Assembly: GCA_020442545.1 (NCBI GenBank) | Contig: JAGRJX010000092.1 | Span: 1 to 20,594 of the forward strand | Origin: Lysobacterales bacterium | GTDB lineage: Bacteria > Pseudomonadota > Gammaproteobacteria > Xanthomonadales > Xanthomonadaceae | Direction of reading: 5' to 3' | DNA length: 20,594 bases | Shown: piece after piece, positions 15,554-20,594 of the stretch | Layout of the letters: the number at the start of each line of letters is the position of its first letter | Numbering within the stretch: position 1 is the stretch's first letter | Notes under the pieces: generated by a model | Told to the model about the DNA's origin: nothing | The model's database searches: none | What the model saw: the letters and a program-made list of their open reading frames with translations, nothing else | Position numbers and translations under genes: made by a program

Positions 15554-17563
15554 ATGCATGCAGACAATTCCCCCGAGCTGCCGGCGAAGGATCCGGACAG
15601 CGCCTTTTTCTCGCCGCTGTTCCTCGGTTCGGCTGGCGAAAACGAGGCCGTTCTCGAACGCCTGCTGACCAGCTTCCTGCGTGATCATGTGCACTGGCGG
15701 CGCAACTTCCACCCCGAGGATCCGCCCAGCATCCACGTGGCCGAGCAGCTGCGTCCGGCGTTTGCCGAGGCCGTCGGTGCCACCGAGCAGGCGCTGCGCG
15801 TGCTCTCCGCGCGCCTGAAGCGCTCGCTGCCGCTGTTCTCGCCGCGCTACGTGGGCCACATGACCAGCGACCTGTTGTTGCCGGGCCTGCTCGCGGAACT
15901 GATCACCACGCTGTACAACCCCAACAACGTCAGCGCCGAAGCCGCGCCGGTCACGCTGGATCTGGAAATCGAGGTCGGACAGCAGCTGGCGAGCATGCTC
16001 GGCTTCGCCACCGACGAGGCATCGGTGCCGGCCGCCTACGGCCATTTGACCTCCGGTGGCACGCTGGCCAACGTCGAAGGCCTGTGGTTGCATCGCGCAT
16101 TGCGCTTCTTCGCGCCATCCGTGGCCCGGGCATTCGCCGGCACCGAGCTGGCGGTCGAGCTGGGCCTGCCGGACGACGCGGCCGACGTGGATGCCTGGCA
16201 GTGGATCAACCGCGACGCGGATTCGACCTTCGCGCTGCAGGATCGACTCGAACATGTCCTTGCCGAGCGCGGTGACGCCGCGCGCTGGCGTGAGCGACTG
16301 AGGACCGAGCGCGTCGAGCATCTCGGCATCGGCGCGTGGCTTTCGCGACAGGATTTGCCGGCACCGGTGGTGATCGCGCCACGCACCGCGCACTACTCGT
16401 GGCCGAAAGCGATGCAGCTGCTGGGGCTGGGCGACGCGCAGCTGTGGTATGCCGACCTTGATTCGCAGATGCGCGTCGATCCGATGTCGGTGTCGGCGCT
16501 GCTGGATCGCGCGTTCGCGCAGCGCATACCGGTGCTGAGTGTGGTTGCCGTGCTTGGCACCACCGAGTTCGGGACGATCGATCCGCTGCACGAAATGATC
16601 CGGCTTCGTGCGCACTGTGCCGCTCGCGGGCAGAGTTTCCTCATCCACGTTGACGCCGCCTGGGGCGGTTACCTGAGCACGCTGCTGCGTCGCTCTGACG
16701 GCGGCTGGGTACCACGCGCCGAGCTGCGCCAGCGCTTCCGGCATTTTCCCAGCGAGCCGGTATATCGCGCCTTTCGTGCGCTGCCGGAGGCGGACACGGT
16801 AACCGTCGATCCGCACAAGCTGGGCTACCTCCCGTTCGGCACCGGTGCCTTCGTCGCCCGCGACCGGCGGATGACGCGGCTGGTTGGCCAACGTCCGCCA
16901 TATCTTTTCGACGAGGCCAATCCGGCGCTGCGTCGCGATCGTCTGGGCGAGCTGGGCGACTACATCATCGAAGGCTCGAAGCCGGGCGCTGCGGCAGCGG
17001 CAGCGTGGATCAACCATCGCGTGCTGCCGCTGGACAGTCGCGGCTTTGGCCGCTTGTGCGCGAACACGCTGGACGCTTCCGAAGCGCTCTACGACGGCAT
17101 CGCCGCCTGTGCCGAACGCCTGGCGCCGCGCTGCCGGTTGCTGCTGCCGGTCGAGCCGGACACCAACCTGGTCTGCCTCGTGGTCAATCCGGGTGACAAC
17201 CGCTCGCCGGCGCTGATGAACCGCTTAATGCGAAGCCTGTTCGGACGCTTCGCCAATGACGCGAAAAGCCCGGTGCAGCTGCGTGAATTCATCGGCTCGC
17301 ACACCTCGCTGCTGCGCCGCAACCTGACGCCAGCCGCAGCGCAGCTGGTGGCCGAGCGCTGCGGCATCGACGCGTCGCTGTTCGTTGCTGAAGCGTCAGC
17401 CAGAAATGACTCGGGCGGCACAGCCGATCATCTGTTCCTGCTGCGACACACGCTGATGAATCCCTGGCTGACGCGCGATCTGGAAGGCGGCCGCTTCATC
17501 GACCGCTATCTCGATTATCTGGAGGCATCGATCCTCGCCACCCTGGAGGGCTTCGTGACATGA
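15554..17563 (+). CDS. PLP-dependent group II amino-acid decarboxylase
   Basis: This 669-residue protein belongs to the glutamate/aromatic-L-amino-acid decarboxylase superfamily. Signatures include GHMTSDLLLPG (101-111), the NPNNV segment, YGHLTSGGTLANVEGL (162-177), His280 in TAHYSW (the ring-stacking His), Asp367 in HVDAAWGG (the pyridine-N partner) and the PLP-binding Lys422 in TVDPHKLGYLPFG. It is longer than the ~500-residue typical enzyme because of an insert around 180-265 and a longer C-terminus. The substrate cannot be deduced. Its stop codon overlaps the next gene's start by four bases, so the products are made together. An imperfect dyad (GATCCG-CGC-CGGATC, 15478-15492) lies upstream. 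Confidence 0.9.
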   Translation: MHADNSPELPAKDPDSAFFSPLFLGSAGENEAVLERLLTSFLRDHVHWRRNFHPEDPPSIHVAEQLRPAFAEAVGATEQALRVLSARLKRSLPLFSPRYVGHMTSDLLLPGLLAELITTLYNPNNVSAEAAPVTLDLEIEVGQQLASMLGFATDEASVPAAYGHLTSGGTLANVEGLWLHRALRFFAPSVARAFAGTELAVELGLPDDAADVDAWQWINRDADSTFALQDRLEHVLAERGDAARWRERLRTERVEHLGIGAWLSRQDLPAPVVIAPRTAHYSWPKAMQLLGLGDAQLWYADLDSQMRVDPMSVSALLDRAFAQRIPVLSVVAVLGTTEFGTIDPLHEMIRLRAHCAARGQSFLIHVDAAWGGYLSTLLRRSDGGWVPRAELRQRFRHFPSEPVYRAFRALPEADTVTVDPHKLGYLPFGTGAFVARDRRMTRLVGQRPPYLFDEANPALRRDRLGELGDYIIEGSKPGAAAAAAWINHRVLPLDSRGFGRLCANTLDASEALYDGIAACAERLAPRCRLLLPVEPDTNLVCLVVNPGDNRSPALMNRLMRSLFGRFANDAKSPVQLREFIGSHTSLLRRNLTPAAAQLVAERCGIDASLFVAEASARNDSGGTADHLFLLRHTLMNPWLTRDLEGGRFIDRYLDYLEASILATLEGFVT

Positions 17564-18615
17564 GTGAGCAACGCGACTGGCTGCGCACGGCGCTGGACCG
17601 GCTGGCTGCCGAGCAGGCGCGTTCGGCCGATACGCACCTGCTGCGCTACGAGTTTCCGGCGTTCCCGGGCGTGCCGTTCTACTTCAAGGACGAATCAACG
17701 CATCCGACCGGCAGTCTGAAACACCGGCTGGCGCGCTCGCTGTTCCTGTACGGACTGTGCAACGGGCAGGTTCGCGAGGGCCGCGTGGTGGTCGATGCCT
17801 CGTCCGGCAGCACGGCGATTTCCGAAGCCTATTTCGCCCGCCTGCTGGAGCTGCCCTACGTTGCCGTGATGGCGCGCGACACGTCGCCACGAAAGATCGC
17901 CGAGATCGAGGCGTTGGGCGGGCGCTGCGAGTTCGTCGACAGCGCCGCGCAGGATCACTCCCACGCGCAGCAGTTGGCCGACGACCTCGACGGTCATTTC
18001 CTCGACCAGTTCGGGATGGCCGAGCGCGCTACCGACTGGCGCGGCAACAACAACATTGCCGAGTCGCTGCTGGACCAGATGCGCGGCGAGCCCGAACCGA
18101 CGCCGCGCTGGATCGTCTGTGGCGCCGGCACCGGCGGTACGTCGGCGACGATTGGCCGCTATCTTCGCTATCGCGGTCTCGACACCCGGCTCTGCGTGGC
18201 CGATCCGGAAGGCGCGGCTTTTGTCGAGGGCTGGCGATCGCGCAGCGATGACTTCGTCGCGCGGGGCTCCTGCATCGAAGGCATCGGTCGTCCGCAGATC
18301 GAGGCCAGCTACTGCTTTGATGTCGTGGACGCGGTGGAAGCGGTCAGCGACGTGGAATCCTGCGCGGCGACGTGGCTGCTGGAGTCGATCACCGGTCGTC
18401 GCTTCGGCGGCTCGTCGGGCACCAATCTGATCGCTGCGATGCGCCTGGCCGAACGCATGGTGGATGCCGGCGAGCCGGGGCCGGTGGTGACGCTGCTCTG
18501 TGACCGCGGCGAACGCTACTCGGAAACGGTGTTCGATCTGCAGTGGCTGGAACGGCATGGCCTCGAAATCGCCCCCGTGCGGTCAGAATTGGCCGCGCGG
18601 CTGGGACTGCGGTAG
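17560..18615 (+). CDS. CysK-like PLP enzyme (possible cysteine desulfhydrase/synthase)
   Basis: This 351-residue fold-type II PLP enzyme is related to cysteine synthase. Lys54 in HPTGSLKHRLA is the predicted Schiff-base lysine, DASSGSTAIS (79-88) is the substrate loop, and GAGTGGT (188-194) binds the PLP phosphate. RRFGGSSGTNLIAAM and LLCDRGERY form the usual C-terminal side of the active site. Resemblance is to Cds1-type L-cysteine desulfhydrases and their homologues annotated as cysteine synthase; the sequence cannot tell breakdown from synthesis. ATGA overlap with the decarboxylase gene implies coupled translation. An EamA exporter follows, so it may supply or remove sulfur amino acids. 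Confidence 0.88.
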   Translation: MSEQRDWLRTALDRLAAEQARSADTHLLRYEFPAFPGVPFYFKDESTHPTGSLKHRLARSLFLYGLCNGQVREGRVVVDASSGSTAISEAYFARLLELPYVAVMARDTSPRKIAEIEALGGRCEFVDSAAQDHSHAQQLADDLDGHFLDQFGMAERATDWRGNNNIAESLLDQMRGEPEPTPRWIVCGAGTGGTSATIGRYLRYRGLDTRLCVADPEGAAFVEGWRSRSDDFVARGSCIEGIGRPQIEASYCFDVVDAVEAVSDVESCAATWLLESITGRRFGGSSGTNLIAAMRLAERMVDAGEPGPVVTLLCDRGERYSETVFDLQWLERHGLEIAPVRSELAARLGLR

Positions 18616-18686
18616 CGGTCGCTGTTCAAAGCTGTCCGGAACAGGCAAGTTGATCGGCCCGATCCCGCCGCCGGAACCGCGTCATC

Positions 18687-19625
18687 GTGTCCAGCCAACG
18701 TCGAGCGCTGCTGCAGGTGCATTTTTGCGTGCTGCTGTGGGGCTTTACCGCCATCATCGGCAAGCTGATCAGCCTGACGGCAACCGCGCTGGTGAGCTGG
18801 CGGATGCTCGTGGTGGCGCTGTGCCTGCTGCCGCTGCCACGGGTGATCCGCGCGCTGCGCGCCATGTCCTGGCGCCTGATTGCTGCCTATGTTGGCATCG
18901 GCGTGCTGGTGGCGCTGCACTGGCTGACCTTCTACGGCGCGATCAAGCTGGCCAACGCCTCGGTGGGCGCGACCTGCATCGCGTTGGCGCCGGCGTTTCT
19001 GGCGCTGGTCGAGCCGTTGATCAACCGGCGTCGGATCGACCGCATGGAGCTGTTGCTCGGCGTGCTGATGGTGCCGGGCGTGGCGCTGGTGGTCGGCGGC
19101 ATTCCCGAAGACATGGCGGTCGGTCTGTGGCTGGGCGTGCTGTCGGCGCTGATGGTGGCGCTGTTCGGGAGCCTCAACAAGCGCATGGTCGAACATGGAG
19201 ATCCGTTGACCGTCACCGGTATCGAGCTGGGCGCCGGTGCGCTGTTCCTGATCGCCATCGCGCCGCTGTTGCCCGGCTCGCCATCGCCGCTGCCGATTCC
19301 CGATGCGCGCGATGTCGGTCTGCTGGCCTTTCTGGCCCTGGGTTGTACGCTGCTGCCGTTCGCCCTGTGCCTTCACGCGCTGCGCCAGCTCAGTGCCTTC
19401 AGCGCGCAGCTGGCGGTGAACCTGGAGCCGGTCTACGCGATTCTGCTGGCAATTCCGTTGCTGGGCGAACAGCAGGAGCTCGGTTGGCGCTTTTACGCCG
19501 GCGTCGCAGTGATTCTGCTGCTGGTGTTCGCGCATCCGGCGTTGTCCCGACGTCGCGTGCAGCGGCCGGCGCCGGAACTGCTGGCCACCGCCGAAGCGCA
19601 CGGCCTCGGTGATTCCCGCCAATGA
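18687..19625 (+). CDS. EamA/DMT-family transporter
   Basis: This 312-residue inner-membrane protein has about ten hydrophobic segments and two EamA repeats (~5-138 and ~147-283), the usual drug/metabolite transporter plan. Recognisable segments are VLLWGFTAIIGKLI (TM1), LIAAYVGIGVLVALHWLTFYG and SALMVALFGSLNKR. GTG at 18687 is taken as the start; it follows an indistinct ribosome binding site 71 bp after the CysK-like gene, close enough for one operon. EamA proteins export amino-acid derivatives, including cysteine and O-acetylserine in E. coli. Substrate here is unknown, but the two PLP-enzyme neighbours suggest a product of theirs. The C-terminal ~25 residues are hydrophilic. Confidence 0.85.
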   Translation: MSSQRRALLQVHFCVLLWGFTAIIGKLISLTATALVSWRMLVVALCLLPLPRVIRALRAMSWRLIAAYVGIGVLVALHWLTFYGAIKLANASVGATCIALAPAFLALVEPLINRRRIDRMELLLGVLMVPGVALVVGGIPEDMAVGLWLGVLSALMVALFGSLNKRMVEHGDPLTVTGIELGAGALFLIAIAPLLPGSPSPLPIPDARDVGLLAFLALGCTLLPFALCLHALRQLSAFSAQLAVNLEPVYAILLAIPLLGEQQELGWRFYAGVAVILLLVFAHPALSRRRVQRPAPELLATAEAHGLGDSRQ

Positions 19626-19695
19626 CGTTCCCGTTCGCGTTCTTGCGGCTGCGCTATCCTGCGCGCCATGGTTGCCCGTCATCCGGAGTATCGCC

Positions 19696-20457
19696 GTGTA
19701 TCGCCTGCCGTTGAATCGTCGCCTGCTGCCCGTCCTGCTCCTGTCGCTGTGCCTGACCCTGCTGTCGGCCTGCGGCGACGGCGGGGGCAGTATGGCAGGC
19801 ACCAGTGCCATCGACGCCCGCGAGGCGGTCGAGCGGCAGAAGCTGGCGACCAGTTTCGAGGGGGTGCTCAAGGCCGGCAACAAGCCGCTGGCACTGAGCA
19901 TGGGCAAGACGCTGCAACGTCGCTGGCCCGACAGCGCCGAGGCCAAGGCCGTGGCGAAACAGGTCGCGCAGCTGGAAGCGCAGGTCGCTGAAGAGAAGGA
20001 AACGGCGCGGCTGGCCAATCTGTGGGTCTATCACCGCCTTGGAAAGGACGGCGACAGCGCCTTCATCTATCGCTTTGGCGACGGTGATCCGGAGCGCGGT
20101 GGACGCGGCATCCGCCTGGTGCTGCGCGACAAGCCGGACTGGGGCAGGGACGTTTTCCTGCTGACGGCCCGTGGCCGCTTCGACTGCGCGCCGGACTGCA
20201 AGATTGAACTGATCGTTGACGATCAGCCGCCGGTCAAGATCGATGCCTTTGCCTCGGAGCCGGAGCAGAATCCGGCGCTGTTCTTCAAGGACACCGACGC
20301 GTTCCTGGCGATCCTTCGCGCTGCCAGGCGCATCGATGTCGCGGCGCCATTGCAGGACGACGCCGGCAACCGCGCGCAGTTCGAAGTGGGCGGCTATGAC
20401 GAAAGCTCATGGCTGGGCGACAAGGCCGGCACGCCGTCGCCAGATCGCGGCGGCTGA
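19696..20457 (+). CDS. Lipoprotein of unknown function
   Basis: This 253-residue protein starts at GTG 19696 with GGAG seven bases upstream; a longer frame from 19609 overlaps the transporter gene and is less likely. Residues ~9-24 are hydrophobic and end in the lipobox LLSAC with Cys26, so it should be an acylated lipoprotein. After it come a Gly/Ser-rich linker, an alpha-helical segment (~60-105, TLQRRWPDSAEAKAVAKQVA and AQLEAQVAEEKETARL) and a beta-rich C-terminal half (~108-240) with two Cys (RFDCAPDCKIEL). No known domain is recognised. Its stop lies ~15 bp before the IS5-type element. Confidence 0.8.
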   Translation: MYRLPLNRRLLPVLLLSLCLTLLSACGDGGGSMAGTSAIDAREAVERQKLATSFEGVLKAGNKPLALSMGKTLQRRWPDSAEAKAVAKQVAQLEAQVAEEKETARLANLWVYHRLGKDGDSAFIYRFGDGDPERGGRGIRLVLRDKPDWGRDVFLLTARGRFDCAPDCKIELIVDDQPPVKIDAFASEPEQNPALFFKDTDAFLAILRAARRIDVAAPLQDDAGNRAQFEVGGYDESSWLGDKAGTPSPDRGG

Positions 20458-20471
20458 GGCGACGGCGATTA

Positions 20472-20594
20472 GGGCAACGCTGAAAAAGTTGCCGACTCCT
20501 GCGAAGATTGCCGCATCAATGCTCTGGGTGGAAGGACGATGAAGCAGCAGACCTTGGCGATGGCGGCGGATCAGGGCGAGAAGTTCGAACAGCA
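20472..20594 (+). mobile_element. Start of an IS5-family element, cut by the window end
   Basis: The element seems to begin near GGGCAACGCTGAAAAAGTT (20472 on); the first base is approximate because the other end is not visible. It carries the start of a transposase gene at 20539. Confidence 0.6.
20539..20594 (+). CDS. IS5-family transposase, N-terminal fragment
   Basis: ATG 20539, with GGAAGGA four bases upstream, begins MKQQTLAMAADQGEKFEQ, the N-terminus typical of Xanthomonadaceae IS5-type transposases. Only ~18 codons are in the window, so its integrity cannot be judged. Confidence 0.75.
   Translation, partial: MKQQTLAMAADQGEKFEQ

Noticed and set aside
14729..17017. 762-residue open frame on the minus strand
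   Set aside because: It is antisense to yajQ and the decarboxylase, both of which have clear family motifs; it is a high-GC shadow frame.
18516..20018. 500-residue minus-strand frame rich in Gln, His and Arg
   Set aside because: It runs antisense to the EamA transporter and lipoprotein genes and has low-complexity shadow composition.

Overview
The window comes from a high-GC gammaproteobacterium, most likely the Xanthomonadales/Lysobacterales (Xanthomonadaceae or Rhodanobacteraceae). The signs are a DbpA helicase of exactly the classical 457-residue length, a YajQ c-di-GMP-binding protein, an RcnB-like protein, a coupled decarboxylase/cysteine-synthase-like pair, and secreted proteins ending in an F-x-(D/N)-G-F-E tail. 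These are family-level impressions; species cannot be read from the sequence alone.

Layout. (1) 1-1309: a complete IS3-family insertion sequence with 28-bp terminal inverted repeats. (2) 1310-3780: a lower-GC block with the 3' part of a gene cut by the IS (ParB-like C-terminus, tentative), an unrecognised nuclease-like protein coupled to it, and a convergent C5-cytosine DNA methyltransferase; together a candidate restriction/defence module. (3) 3840-5834: a decayed copy of the last ~180 bp of dbpA, then a hipBA toxin-antitoxin operon with a palindromic operator region. (4) 5835-7208: intact dbpA. The remnant and the true dbpA end are ungapped direct repeats 1995 bp apart, so the 3' end of dbpA looks like an integration site into which hipBA, and probably the methyltransferase block, were placed. 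(5) 7297-14877: ordinary and secreted proteins: an acidic cytoplasmic protein, a beta-propeller-repeat exoprotein, an autotransporter-barrel/DUF4832-like pair, debris of an ECF-sigma locus, a small periplasmic protein and an RcnB-like protein. (6) 14984-20457: yajQ, then a run of same-strand genes: PLP decarboxylase, CysK-like PLP enzyme (4-bp overlap), EamA exporter, lipoprotein. (7) ~20472-20594: start of an IS5-family element cut by the window end.

How the genes fit together. The left quarter is an accessory island of DNA modification and toxin-antitoxin functions lodged beside a housekeeping RNA helicase and bounded by an IS. The decarboxylase, CysK-like enzyme and EamA exporter are arranged as if they act on and export an amino-acid- or sulfur-derived small molecule; the substrate is unknown. 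The SBBP protein and the DUF4832-like protein are unrelated but share a C-terminal tail, which hints at a common secretion or anchoring route. No tRNA, rRNA, CRISPR array or riboswitch was recognised.
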